The notes beneath the pieces were generated by a model. The model did not search any database and was not told the DNA's origin. It saw only the letters and a program-made list of their open reading frames with translations. A program made the position numbers and the translations under genes. Positions 36,278-45,752 of a stretch of DNA of 64,000 nucleotides are shown here, one piece after another; positions within the stretch are counted from its first letter, which is position 1, and each line of letters begins with the position of its first letter. This stretch comes from Paenibacillus sp. J23TS9. GTDB lineage: Bacteria > Bacillota > Bacilli > Paenibacillales > Paenibacillaceae. The stretch is taken from contig NZ_BOSG01000001.1 of assembly GCF_018403225.1 (NCBI RefSeq), positions 2,542,001 to 2,606,000 of the forward strand. Reading direction: 5' to 3'.

Positions 36278-37375
36278 TTAATCGACGGAGACGGAATCCT
36301 GATGCATTTCAGCCGAGGTCGTTTTCGGTCTGCCGAATTCCTGTTCCGCCTGACTTTCACTCTTAATGTCGATTTTCCAGCCTGTCAGCTTGGCCGCAAG
36401 CCGAGCGTTTTGACCCTTAATGCCGATGGCCAAAGACAGTTGGTAGTCAGGCACAATGACGCGTGCCATTTTTTCTTCTTCGAACACGATTACTTCCAGA
36501 ACTTTAGAAGGACTCAGGGCATTTGCCACATATTCCTCAACATCTTCCGAAAAGCGAACAATATCAATTTTCTCTCCGCGCAGCTCATTGACAACGGTCT
36601 GCACACGAAGGCCTTTGGGACCTACACAAGAGCCCACAGGATCCACTTCAGGATTGCGGGAGTAGACAGCGATCTTCGAACGGAAGCCTGCTTCACGTGC
36701 TACAGAGCGGATTTCAACCACACCGTCAAAAATCTCAGGTACTTCAAGCTCAAACAAACGCTTCAGCAGACCCGGATGTGTACGGGACAGCATGATTTGC
36801 GGACCTTTTGTCGTGTTTTCAACCTTGGTGATGTAGGCTTTGATACGGTCACCATGCTTGAATTTCTCATTCGGCATAAGCTCGCCAATCGGAAGTACGG
36901 CTTCAACTTTGCCAAGGTCTACATAGAAGTTACGCAAGTCCTGTCGCTGAACAGTACCGGTTACGATATCTTCCTCTTTATCTACGAACTTGTTGTAAAT
37001 CAAACCGCGTTCCGCTTCGCGGATACGCTGTGTAACGACCTGTTTTGCCGTTTGTGCGGCAATACGTCCGAAGTCACGTGGTGTCACTTCGATTTCAGCG
37101 ATATCTTCAAGTTGGAAATGAGGGTTGATCTCCCTTGCAGCAGGTACGGAAATTTCAGTGCGTGGATCCAGCACCTCTTCCACAACCAGCTTGCGGGCAT
37201 ATACCTTAATAACCCCCGTATTGCGGTTCATATCAACACGTACGTTTTGCGCCGTATTAAAATTTCGTTTGTAACTGGAAATCAGCGCTGCCTCAATAGC
37301 CTCAAACAGAATATCCTTGCTGATTCCCTTTTCTCTTTCCAATTCATTCATAGCTTCAATAAAATCCATACTCAT
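36278..37375 (-). CDS. nusA: Transcription termination/antitermination protein NusA
   Basis: Binds RNA polymerase and nascent RNA to control pausing, intrinsic termination and antitermination. 365 residues: N-terminal RNAP-binding domain (about 1-125), S1 domain (about 130-200) and two KH domains (about 205-345, including DPVGSCVGPKGLRVQ and LAIGIKGQNARLAAKL). It lacks the C-terminal acidic repeats of enterobacterial NusA, as usual for Firmicutes. ATG at 37375 with GGGGGAA upstream. It follows rimP after 135 bases. Confidence 0.97.
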   Translation of the reverse strand: MSMDFIEAMNELEREKGISKDILFEAIEAALISSYKRNFNTAQNVRVDMNRNTGVIKVYARKLVVEEVLDPRTEISVPAAREINPHFQLEDIAEIEVTPRDFGRIAAQTAKQVVTQRIREAERGLIYNKFVDKEEDIVTGTVQRQDLRNFYVDLGKVEAVLPIGELMPNEKFKHGDRIKAYITKVENTTKGPQIMLSRTHPGLLKRLFELEVPEIFDGVVEIRSVAREAGFRSKIAVYSRNPEVDPVGSCVGPKGLRVQTVVNELRGEKIDIVRFSEDVEEYVANALSPSKVLEVIVFEEEKMARVIVPDYQLSLAIGIKGQNARLAAKLTGWKIDIKSESQAEQEFGRPKTTSAEMHQDSVSVD

Positions 37376-37510
37376 TGGAAATCAGTTCCCCCTTTCATCA
37401 CAGTGCACCCAAGCTTAAATGGCTTCGCCGTCTTCAGCTAGTGAAGCTTACGTTACGCGACAGAAATCCAGTAATCCACAATTGGTGCATGTCTTATCAA
37501 TTCCTGGATT

Positions 37511-37972
37511 TTAAAAAATAATGGCCAGTCTGGCACTGGCAACTTTTGCATACGGAATGGTGTATTGCTTCTTACCTGCAGAAATCACAAGCTCTTCATT
37601 CTCGAACGAAAGAAGTCGGCCTTCAAATTCTTTCAGACCGTTAACCGCCTCGTACACTGTAACAAAAACATCTTTGCCGACAGCTTTAGCCACGTCTTCG
37701 CTTTTCTTCAGCGGACGTTCGGCACCAGGGGAGGATACCTCCAGAAAATAAGCGGTTGGAATGGGATCATTCTCATCCAGCTTCTGGCTCAGATATTCGC
37801 TGACCATGCCGCAGTCATCAATGTCAATGCCGCCTTCCTTGTCAACATAAACTCGCAGGAAGTAATTACTGCCTTCCTTTACATATTCCACGTCAACAAG
37901 TTCAAAGTTATGCTCATCCATAAAAGGCTGGACCATTTCTTCTACAATTTCCTTGATCTTAGTTGTGCTCAA
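37511..37972 (-). CDS. rimP: Ribosome maturation factor RimP
   Basis: 153 residues, needed for proper 30S subunit assembly. It has the two-domain RimP pattern: ELVDVEYVKEGSNYFLRVYV, then DIDDCGMVSEYLSQKLDE and EVSSPGAERPLKK. Start TTG at 37972 follows GGAGG at nine bases. It is the first gene of the nusA-infB operon, under a strong promoter. Confidence 0.96.
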   Translation of the reverse strand: MSTTKIKEIVEEMVQPFMDEHNFELVDVEYVKEGSNYFLRVYVDKEGGIDIDDCGMVSEYLSQKLDENDPIPTAYFLEVSSPGAERPLKKSEDVAKAVGKDVFVTVYEAVNGLKEFEGRLLSFENEELVISAGKKQYTIPYAKVASARLAIIF

Positions 37973-38017
37973 AGATTATTACCTCCAAGACTTTCAATAT
38001 CCTATATACCAAAGAGT

Positions 38018-38041
38018 AAAGAGTGGGTCGCCCCACTCTTT
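38018..38041. other. Hairpin between polC and rimP
   Basis: AAAGAGTGGG pairs with CCCACTCTTT around TCGC. It lies in the rimP leader, about 45 bases before the start; no long T run follows, so it may be RNA structure in the leader rather than a terminator. Confidence 0.55.
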
Positions 38042-38075
38042 AAACAACGGTTTTATCTCCATGATTGCCAAAAAA

Positions 38076-38104
38076 ATTATAACATAGTCTGGCAACACTG
38101 ACAA
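38076..38104 (-). promoter_or_regulatory. Strong sigma-A promoter of the rimP-nusA-infB operon
   Basis: Minus strand: TTGTCA (38099-38104), exactly 17 bases, then a perfect TATAAT (38076-38081). It gives a leader of about 95 bases. Confidence 0.75.
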
Positions 38105-38200
38105 GTATCTCTCCTTGACTGCCTCCAGACACAGCAAGGGATGCGAGTCCTTTTTACCTTGTCAATCCCCGATTAAAAACGTCTCATTTTACCGGGTTCC

Positions 38201-41200
38201 TTAGAATAGGGAGAGCTGATTACTTTCAGGAAGACCCCGGAAGCAGCCCAATTGTGTAAGCAGTTCAATAATGGACTTACTTGCCTTGGACTTCTGCTGG
38301 AAGTCCTCAATGGAGAGAAACTCCCCATGTTCACGGGCAGCCGCAATGTTGCGTGCCGCATTGTCACCGATCCCTTGCATTGCCGAGAACGGAGGAATCA
38401 GTGAATCACCATCCACGATAAAACGGGTCGCTTCCGAGCGGTACAGATCGATGCTTTTGAAGCTGAAGCCCCTTGCCGTCATTTCGAGAGCCATTTCCAG
38501 CACCGACAGCATGCTCTTCTCTTTGGTGGTTGCCTGGAAGCCTTTTTGCTCAATTTCATCAATTTGACGATTGATTGCATCATACCCTTGGCAGCAGAGT
38601 TCGATGTCGAAGTCCTCTGCACGAACCGAGAAATAGGTCGCATAATAATGAATAGGATAATAAAGTTTAAAGTATGCCGTGCGCACCGCTGAGATAACAT
38701 ATGCAGCGGCGTGAGCTTTCGGGAACATATACTGGATCTTCAAACAGGAGTCAATATACCACATCGGCACTTTGCATTTTTTCATTTCTTCGATCCATTC
38801 CGGTGTCAATCCCTTACCCTTACGAACGCTCTCCGTAATTTTAAAGGCCAGACTGGCATCCATCCCGGCTTTATAGATCAGGAATAGCATGATATCATCC
38901 CGGCAGCCGATAACAGTTTTGATGTTACAGGTTCCATTCTTGATCAATTCCTGTGCGTTACCCAGCCATACGCCGGTTCCGTGGGACAGCCCGGAAATCT
39001 GCAGCAAATCGGCAAACGATGACGGCTTTGATTCAATCAACATCTGGCGGACAAACTTGGTTCCCATCTCAGGAACTCCATACGTAGCGACAGGTGTCCG
39101 GATATGACCCGGCTCCACTCCCAGCGCCTCGGTGGAATTGAACATGCTCATGACCTTAGGATCGTTCATCGGGATGGTCGTAGGATCAACCCCGGTTAAA
39201 TCCTGCAGCATCCGCATCATTGTCGGATCATCATGACCCAGTATATCCAGCTTCAGAAGATTCGCATCAAAGGCGTGATAGTCAAAGTGAGTTGTTTTCC
39301 ATTCCGCATTGACATCATCCGCCGGAAATTGAACAGGAGTAATATCCTCCACTTCCATATAATCCGGAACAACGACGATACCGCCGGGATGCTGGCCCGT
39401 GCTGCGCTTCACGCCGGTACAGCCTGCCGCCAGGCGGCTCAGCTCGGCTCCGCGCCATTTTTGATGATGGTCTTCCTCATACTTCTTCGTGTAACCAAAG
39501 GCTGTTTTCTCTGCTACGGTACCAATGGTCCCTGCCCGGAATACGCATTTATCGCCAAAAATTTCTTTGGTGTAGTTATGCGCCTGCGGTTGATATTCCC
39601 CGGAGAAGTTAAGGTCGATATCGGGAACCTTGTCTCCTTTAAAGCCCAGGAAGGTCTCAAACGGAATATCCTGGCCTTCGCCCTTCAGGTTGCTTCCGCA
39701 ATGTGGGCATGTTTTATCCGGTAAATCAAATCCACTTGGTATACTGCCGTCGAGAAACCACTCACTGTATTTACATTCCTCATTCTTGCAAATATAATGT
39801 GCCGGCAGCGGATTAACCTCGGAAATGCCAAGAAATGTGGCGACGACGGAAGATCCAACCGAACCCCGGGAACCAACCAGGTAACCATCCCGATTCGATT
39901 TTTTCACCAAACGTTCCGAAATCAGATAGTTAGCCGAGAAGCCGTATTTAATAATCGGTTCAAGTTCTTTTTCCAAACGTGCGATGACAACCTCCGGAAG
40001 ATCCTCTCCATAAATCGATCTTGCCGTTTCGTAGCATGTGTTTCGGATTTCCTCGTCTGCGCCTTCGATAATCGGTGTGAAAAGCTTGTCCGGGAATAAT
40101 TCGAGCTCCTCAAAGCGGTCAGCCAGTTCATTCGTATTCGTGACAACGACCTCAATGGCTTTGTCTTTACCCAGAAACTCAAACTCTTCCAGCATCTCAT
40201 CTGTCGTGCGGAAATGAGCATCCGGCTTCCGGATATCCTTGAGCGGACTAAACCCGGTAATACCATGAATCGTAATATCCCGGAACAGCTTGTCCCGCGG
40301 ATCAAGGTAATGTACGTTGCCTGTAGCTATAACCGGCTTATTCAGCTTCTCACCTATATCACAGATTGTTTTGATGGCTGTCTTTAGTTCCGTTGGACTT
40401 CCCACAAGGCCTTTATCCACCAAATGCATGTACATGGTTAATGGCTGAATTTCCAATATATCGTAGAACTGAGCCACTTCAATGGCTTCCTCTACCGTTT
40501 TGTTCAGCACAGTTTCAAAAAACTCGCCTTTTTCGCAGCCTGATATGATCAAAAGCCCTTCCCGCATCTCCACAAGCTTGGATTTCGGGATGCAAGGCAC
40601 ACGCTTAAAGTATTCCGTATGAGACATTGAAATGAGCTTAAAGAGGTTCTTCTTGCCAGTACTATTCAGCGCATAGATACCGCAATGGAATGGACGCGTA
40701 TTGGACAAATCGGTGCCGACATAATCATTCAGCCGGTCCAGCATCGTCAATCCCTTGATTTTTTCAGCATCGGCTAAAAGTCCGTTCAATATGCCAGCCA
40801 ATGCAATCGTATCATCGATCGCCCGGTGATGACTTTCAAGCAGCACTTTATATTTATCCGCAAGTGTATTCAGCCGGTGATTTTTCATTCCCGGATGAAT
40901 CAAACGGGCCAATTCAAGTGTATCCAAAGCCGGATTATCCAGCAGAGGCATGCCGTATTCCTTTAGAGAAGCCTGAATGAAGCCCACGTCAAACCTTGCG
41001 TTGTGAGCCACAAGTACGCTATCGCCGACAAATTTCACGAACTCCTGCAGAACCGGTTCCAGATCAGGAGCATCCCTCACCATTTCATCCGTAATATTCG
41101 TCAGCTGCTGAATATGATATGGGATTTTCTCATGCGGATTAACGAAGGTTGCATACCGGTCAATCTCTTGACCCTCATACATCTTAACTGCGGCTAGCTC

Positions 41201-42517
41201 TGTGATTTTACTGTTTGTAATCGACAGACCGGTGGTCTCGATATCGAACACAATATAGGTGGCTGATTTTAGTTCAATCGGCTGCGGCTGCAGCACAACG
41301 GGTACCGAGTCATTCACCACATTTGCTTCCACACCGTAAATCATTTTAATGCCGTTCTTTTTTGCAGCCTTCGCCGCGTCAGGATAGCACTGCACACCCC
41401 CATGATCGGTGATCGCAATGGCCTTGTGTCCCCACTTGGCTGCCGTTTTGATATATTGATCAATAGGCGTTACCGCATCCATCGTGCTCATGGTCGAGTG
41501 CAAATGAAACTCCACGCGTTTCTCAGGAGCCGTATCTTTACGGGCAGGTGGTGCCTGTACTTCTGCCAAATCAGAAGGAATCATGACGAGTTCAGGAATT
41601 TGCATAAAACGGTCATAATCTACCCGTCCGCGTGCTTTGACCCACTTACCGTTCGCCAGAAGACTCATAATTTTCAAATCTTCCTTCGTCTTCGCAAACA
41701 TTTTCATTTGCAAGGAATCACTGAAATCTGTGAGGTTGAACATAAACAGTGTGCTGCCATTACGGAGTTCCTTACTGTCCAGGCCGAATATGGTTCCCTG
41801 AATCGTAATCTTCTTCTCTTCATCTTGAATCTCTTGAATCGGCACAGGCTGTTCTTTGATGTCATATCCGATCTGAAGCCGGACTTCTTCTCCATCCTCA
41901 TCCGTGCTGCGCGCCTCAGCCTCCATGGAGGTGATCATCTTCTCGATAACTTCGCGCTCTTCCTGCAGCTTCTTCTGTTCAAACTCCTCATAGGCTTCTC
42001 TGCTGACTTCACCAGCCTGAACCTTCACACGCAGCGGGAGTGCAAAATACTGGTTATAAAAACGGATAATAGCCTGGTCAATCTGCTTCTTTCGTGCAAG
42101 CTCGAGCGAGGTGTTATCCGTCATCGTAACCATGAGGGTATCCCCATCAAGCTCATGTGCTGCACGTCCCATCCAGCCGTTCACCGAAGGGATCTCTCTA
42201 TGAATCCACTCCAGAAACAACTGCCAATACGTATTAATAATTTCTTCATGATCTACGGAAGGGCCATATTTGAAGATAAAGGATACCTTGGCGATATGCT
42301 GCATCTTATCCCGGAGCTTCAGACAGAAATTCCGGTACACCTCTGCGGGTACCAGACTTTCTTTGATGATGGAAATCACCCATTCCTGATTGCTTCGGCT
42401 CGTTTCAACCTGCTCAATATAGCCATCCAAAAAATAAGGATCGATCAATCCGGGGGGGATTTCACCCTGTTTCATCAGAAGTTCAAACCTTTTTCTCTTC
42501 TCATCGGACTTGTCCAT
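38201..42517 (-). CDS. polC: DNA polymerase III alpha subunit, PolC type
   Basis: The main replicative polymerase of low-GC Gram-positives, with built-in proofreading. 1438 residues: N-terminal domains and OB-fold (about 245-320), PHP domain starting VEFHLHSTMSTMDAV near 332 and split by the DnaQ-type exonuclease with VFDIETTGL near 424, a Cys4 zinc finger near 905-940 (C-x5-C and CPHCG), then the palm, fingers and tail. ATG at 42517 follows AAGGGGGA; the frame extends 21 codons further up without a site. It is last in the dxr-rseP-proS-polC run. Confidence 0.98.
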   Translation of the reverse strand: MDKSDEKRKRFELLMKQGEIPPGLIDPYFLDGYIEQVETSRSNQEWVISIIKESLVPAEVYRNFCLKLRDKMQHIAKVSFIFKYGPSVDHEEIINTYWQLFLEWIHREIPSVNGWMGRAAHELDGDTLMVTMTDNTSLELARKKQIDQAIIRFYNQYFALPLRVKVQAGEVSREAYEEFEQKKLQEEREVIEKMITSMEAEARSTDEDGEEVRLQIGYDIKEQPVPIQEIQDEEKKITIQGTIFGLDSKELRNGSTLFMFNLTDFSDSLQMKMFAKTKEDLKIMSLLANGKWVKARGRVDYDRFMQIPELVMIPSDLAEVQAPPARKDTAPEKRVEFHLHSTMSTMDAVTPIDQYIKTAAKWGHKAIAITDHGGVQCYPDAAKAAKKNGIKMIYGVEANVVNDSVPVVLQPQPIELKSATYIVFDIETTGLSITNSKITELAAVKMYEGQEIDRYATFVNPHEKIPYHIQQLTNITDEMVRDAPDLEPVLQEFVKFVGDSVLVAHNARFDVGFIQASLKEYGMPLLDNPALDTLELARLIHPGMKNHRLNTLADKYKVLLESHHRAIDDTIALAGILNGLLADAEKIKGLTMLDRLNDYVGTDLSNTRPFHCGIYALNSTGKKNLFKLISMSHTEYFKRVPCIPKSKLVEMREGLLIISGCEKGEFFETVLNKTVEEAIEVAQFYDILEIQPLTMYMHLVDKGLVGSPTELKTAIKTICDIGEKLNKPVIATGNVHYLDPRDKLFRDITIHGITGFSPLKDIRKPDAHFRTTDEMLEEFEFLGKDKAIEVVVTNTNELADRFEELELFPDKLFTPIIEGADEEIRNTCYETARSIYGEDLPEVVIARLEKELEPIIKYGFSANYLISERLVKKSNRDGYLVGSRGSVGSSVVATFLGISEVNPLPAHYICKNEECKYSEWFLDGSIPSGFDLPDKTCPHCGSNLKGEGQDIPFETFLGFKGDKVPDIDLNFSGEYQPQAHNYTKEIFGDKCVFRAGTIGTVAEKTAFGYTKKYEEDHHQKWRGAELSRLAAGCTGVKRSTGQHPGGIVVVPDYMEVEDITPVQFPADDVNAEWKTTHFDYHAFDANLLKLDILGHDDPTMMRMLQDLTGVDPTTIPMNDPKVMSMFNSTEALGVEPGHIRTPVATYGVPEMGTKFVRQMLIESKPSSFADLLQISGLSHGTGVWLGNAQELIKNGTCNIKTVIGCRDDIMLFLIYKAGMDASLAFKITESVRKGKGLTPEWIEEMKKCKVPMWYIDSCLKIQYMFPKAHAAAYVISAVRTAYFKLYYPIHYYATYFSVRAEDFDIELCCQGYDAINRQIDEIEQKGFQATTKEKSMLSVLEMALEMTARGFSFKSIDLYRSEATRFIVDGDSLIPPFSAMQGIGDNAARNIAAAREHGEFLSIEDFQQKSKASKSIIELLTQLGCFRGLPESNQLSLF

Positions 42518-42702
42518 GCTCTCTTCCCCCTTGCGTAAAAATGAAAAGCTTCTGAATCCAGTTATATATACCGGGTTCACAAAACACCGGACCTATTTCT
42601 GGCAGAAGCTCCTCATTGTCTATTTCTGAATCCAATACAGGCTTTACCAACCTGAAGCGGATATTATACGGTACTGTGAAAGTACATCACTGTACGATTT
42701 TC

Positions 42703-44151
42703 TTAGTAAGCTCTGGCAAAAACGACAGTATGTTTGGCAGGCTGCCCACATACCAGGCAAGTATGTTTTTCTTCCGAAGGGCTGAATGGAATGTTCCGGC
42801 TTGTTGCTCCGGTTTCTTCCTTAACCTTGCTCTCGCATGCTTCGGATCCACACCAGCCAGCCAGAGAGAAACCGCGTTTTTCTTCCATGCTCGTCTTCAT
42901 TTCTTCCAAAGTATCCACGGAGTAGAAGTTCTCTGTCATAAACTGCTTCGCACGATCGAACATTTCACGCTGCACTTGATCCAGCATCGCTTTGACCTCT
43001 TCAACAAGATCTGCCTGCTGAACCACTTTTTTCTCTCCGGTTATCCGCGATACAAGCACGCAGACGCCGTTTTCCATATCACGCGGGCCAATCTCGAGAC
43101 GTACCGGCACGCCGCGCATCTCATACTCATTAAATTTCCAGCCTGGACGCACATCGCTGCGGTCGTCTACACGTACACGAACACCCGCTTTTTTCAATTC
43201 GGCAAATAGCTCATCCGTGCGGCCTACAACAGCCTCCCAGGTTTTTGGAGGTCCAATCGGAACCATAATGACCTGCGTTGGTGCCACTTTTGGCGGCAAG
43301 GCCAAGCCACGATCATCACCATGAACCATAATCATCGAGCCGATCAGACGTGTACTTGTACCCCAAGAGGTTGTATGCACAAATTCCTGTTTATTTTCAC
43401 GGCTTAAATATTGAATATCAAAGGCTACCGCAAAGTTGGTTCCGAGATAATGCGAGGTTCCTGCTTGTACGGCACGACCATCCTTCATCATGGCTTCAAT
43501 GGAGAACGTGTCGACTGCACCCGCAAATTTCTCGGATGGAGTCTTTTGCCCTGTAATAACCGGAATCGCCAAGTACTCTTCCACAAAATCACGGTAGACT
43601 TCGAGCATTTTCATCGTTTCTTCGCGTGCTTCCTCTTCTGTTTCATGAGCTGTATGGCCTTCCTGCCATAAAAACTCACTCGTACGAAGGAATGGCAGCG
43701 TACGCTTTTCCCATCTTACAACGTTGGCCCATTGGTTAATCAGAACAGGAAGGTCACGATAAGATTGGATCCATTTTGAATACATATGCCCAAACATCGT
43801 TTCAGATGTCGGACGGATAGCCAGACGCTCCTCAAGCTTGTCTCCGCCTGCTTCGGTTACCCATGGCAGCTCAGGATTAAAGCCCTCGACATGCTCTTTC
43901 TCCTTCTGGAAGAAGCTCTCCGGTATGAAGAGAGGGAAATATGCATTGCGGTGTCCTGTCTCTTTAAATCGGCGGTCCAGCTCTTGTTGAATATGCTCCC
44001 AAATTTCATAACCGTCCGGACGGAATACAATACAGCCGCGGACAGGCGAGTAATCCATGAGATCTGCTTTTTTAATAACATCGATATACCAGCGCGAGAA
44101 ATCTTCTCCTTGCGGTGTAATCTCAGTCACAAATTGTTTATCGTTTGACAT
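42703..44151 (-). CDS. proS: Prolyl-tRNA synthetase, archaeal/eukaryotic type (ProS type 3)
   Basis: Charges tRNA-Pro. 482 residues, with class II motifs: motif 2 around WEKRTLPFLRTSEFLWQEGH and motif 3 near the GDDRGLALPP region. It lacks the editing (INS) insertion of typical bacterial ProRS and ends in the extra C-terminal zinc-type domain (WCGSEACESK, then TCLVCGQPAK), ending in Tyr. This is the archaeal/eukaryotic form. B. subtilis has the longer bacterial type at this position. ATG at 44151 has GGAGG 12 bases away. Confidence 0.95.
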   Translation of the reverse strand: MSNDKQFVTEITPQGEDFSRWYIDVIKKADLMDYSPVRGCIVFRPDGYEIWEHIQQELDRRFKETGHRNAYFPLFIPESFFQKEKEHVEGFNPELPWVTEAGGDKLEERLAIRPTSETMFGHMYSKWIQSYRDLPVLINQWANVVRWEKRTLPFLRTSEFLWQEGHTAHETEEEAREETMKMLEVYRDFVEEYLAIPVITGQKTPSEKFAGAVDTFSIEAMMKDGRAVQAGTSHYLGTNFAVAFDIQYLSRENKQEFVHTTSWGTSTRLIGSMIMVHGDDRGLALPPKVAPTQVIMVPIGPPKTWEAVVGRTDELFAELKKAGVRVRVDDRSDVRPGWKFNEYEMRGVPVRLEIGPRDMENGVCVLVSRITGEKKVVQQADLVEEVKAMLDQVQREMFDRAKQFMTENFYSVDTLEEMKTSMEEKRGFSLAGWCGSEACESKVKEETGATSRNIPFSPSEEKHTCLVCGQPAKHTVVFARAY

Positions 44152-44213
44152 AAAAATGGATTTCCTCCCAAGAATGTTCTCCCCGCAAGCTGCGGCAGAG
44201 CCTTCATCATCAA

Positions 44214-45485
44214 TTATCCGTTGATTAATCGTAATATATCATTATAAGTTACTGCAATCATTAACAGGAAAAGCATCGCAAAGCCCACAAAATGAACCAT
44301 GCCCTCCCGGCTTGGGTCAATCGGTTTCCCGCGAAGAGCTTCGACTCCCAGGAATACAAGCCGGCTTCCGTCCATTGCTGGAATTGGCAGCAGGTTAAAG
44401 ATTCCAAGATACAAGCTTAAGATGGCCGCCCAATAGGTTAGCTGAACGATCCCCTGCTTGGCAATCTGGCCTGTCACTTCAAAGGTCCGTACCGGGCCGC
44501 CGATATCATCCATATTAAACTGTTTGATCAGCTGCCCAAAGCCCTGGAAAATGATTTTCGTCGTATCGACCATGGCAACGCCTGAACCCGTAAAGGTCTC
44601 ACCAAATCCAGCCTTACGTGTAGGGAGCTGAGGTGTAATCCCCACCTTGCCGCCTTCCTGACCTTCCATGGTGCGCGGCGTCAGGGTCACGTTGAATACT
44701 TCATCCCCGCGGCGGATTGTCCATTTCATCGGCTTGCCCTTCGACTTGGAAGTCAGATCTATCATCTTCTGATAATCCGCACCAATCTTGACTCCGTCAA
44801 TGGTATCGACGATATCGCCTTTTTTCAGATTGGCTTCCGCTGCAGGCATATCCTTGGAGACTTCACCAATCTGCACATACGTCGGATTTTCCAGTGGAAT
44901 CCCCGCCATTTGCAAATGAATTGCGAATAAGATAAACGCCAATATGAAATTCATCAGCGGTCCTGCAAAAATAGACATGGCACGCTGTCCAACCGTCTTG
45001 CTGGCAAACTGGCGGTTCCGAGGAGCAATCTGTGTCTCCTGCGATTTTGCCACAAGCATCGCCTGCGGATCAATCGGATATTGCTGGATTTCCCCATCAA
45101 CATCCAAACGGATTTTCAGGCTGTCCGTCATATCAATGAATTCCACTTCACCACGGATCACGTTTTTCCGGTTATCCAGCTGATCCAGATAAATCTTTTT
45201 CACTTCACCGTCTTTCACCCTTATGGCAACGGTCTGGCCGGCATGAATTTCCACGAGTTCCGGATCTTCACCCGCCATGCGAGCATAGCCTCCAAATGGA
45301 AGCAGGCGAAGCGTAAATTGGGTTTCCCCGCGTTTATAAGAGAACAGTTTCGGACCAAAACCGATCGCGAACTCCCGAACCAATATACCGGCACGTTTAG
45401 CGAAATAATAATGTCCCCACTCATGCACAGTCACGATGACGAAAAACATGAGCACTGTCAAGAATACTACCTGCACCATTTCCAA
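44214..45485 (-). CDS. rseP: RIP metalloprotease RseP/RasP (site-2 protease)
   Basis: 423-residue intramembrane zinc protease that cleaves anti-sigma factors and leftover signal peptides. The N-terminal membrane segment contains HEWGH at 21-25. A PDZ domain (about 195-285) follows the second membrane segment, then the C-terminal metal-binding motif IPAMDGSRL and a final membrane helix. The TTG at 45485 has GGGGG ten bases upstream; the ATG at 45479 is the alternative. It lies downstream of dxr with a 268-base gap holding a perfect dyad. Confidence 0.93.
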   Translation of the reverse strand: MEMVQVVFLTVLMFFVIVTVHEWGHYYFAKRAGILVREFAIGFGPKLFSYKRGETQFTLRLLPFGGYARMAGEDPELVEIHAGQTVAIRVKDGEVKKIYLDQLDNRKNVIRGEVEFIDMTDSLKIRLDVDGEIQQYPIDPQAMLVAKSQETQIAPRNRQFASKTVGQRAMSIFAGPLMNFILAFILFAIHLQMAGIPLENPTYVQIGEVSKDMPAAEANLKKGDIVDTIDGVKIGADYQKMIDLTSKSKGKPMKWTIRRGDEVFNVTLTPRTMEGQEGGKVGITPQLPTRKAGFGETFTGSGVAMVDTTKIIFQGFGQLIKQFNMDDIGGPVRTFEVTGQIAKQGIVQLTYWAAILSLYLGIFNLLPIPAMDGSRLVFLGVEALRGKPIDPSREGMVHFVGFAMLFLLMIAVTYNDILRLING

Positions 45486-45533
45486 TTCGTCGCATCCCCC
45501 TTTATTGTCTGAGACCGAAGCTTCATAATCCAT

Positions 45534-45556
45534 GAATCAATTGCAGCAATTGATTC
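45534..45556. repeat. Perfect 11-bp inverted repeat upstream of rseP
   Basis: GAATCAATTGC-A-GCAATTGATTC (45534-45556), symmetrical around one base. It lies 49 bases upstream of the rseP start and has the look of a protein-binding dyad. Confidence 0.75.
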
Positions 45557-45752
45557 TCATAGAATGAATTATTGTCCGTCGGGAGCTGTTTAAGCCCTCC
45601 TGCCTTCCGCAGTAATTTGCAATCAGGCTCGTCTGTGATTCAGTCTATATAGATTATCATTATTCTCCGGCCCCGCACAAGAGAATCACTTTTGAGTCAT
45701 TTTTTAGATAAGGGAGAAGAGTGGGTATTGCGGTAAACCGTATGCTGAACGC

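Noticed and set aside
36242..37441. Open frame of 399 codons on the plus strand opposite nusA
   Set aside because: Composition (many Cys, His, Phe and Asn) is typical of the antisense of a normal gene; nusA on the other strand is certain.
41402..42538. Open frame of 378 codons on the plus strand opposite polC
   Set aside because: Antisense shadow of the polC N-terminal half; no start signal or family.
44152..44213. T-box leader before proS
   Set aside because: Only 62 bases lie between rseP and proS and no specifier or antiterminator structure is seen.
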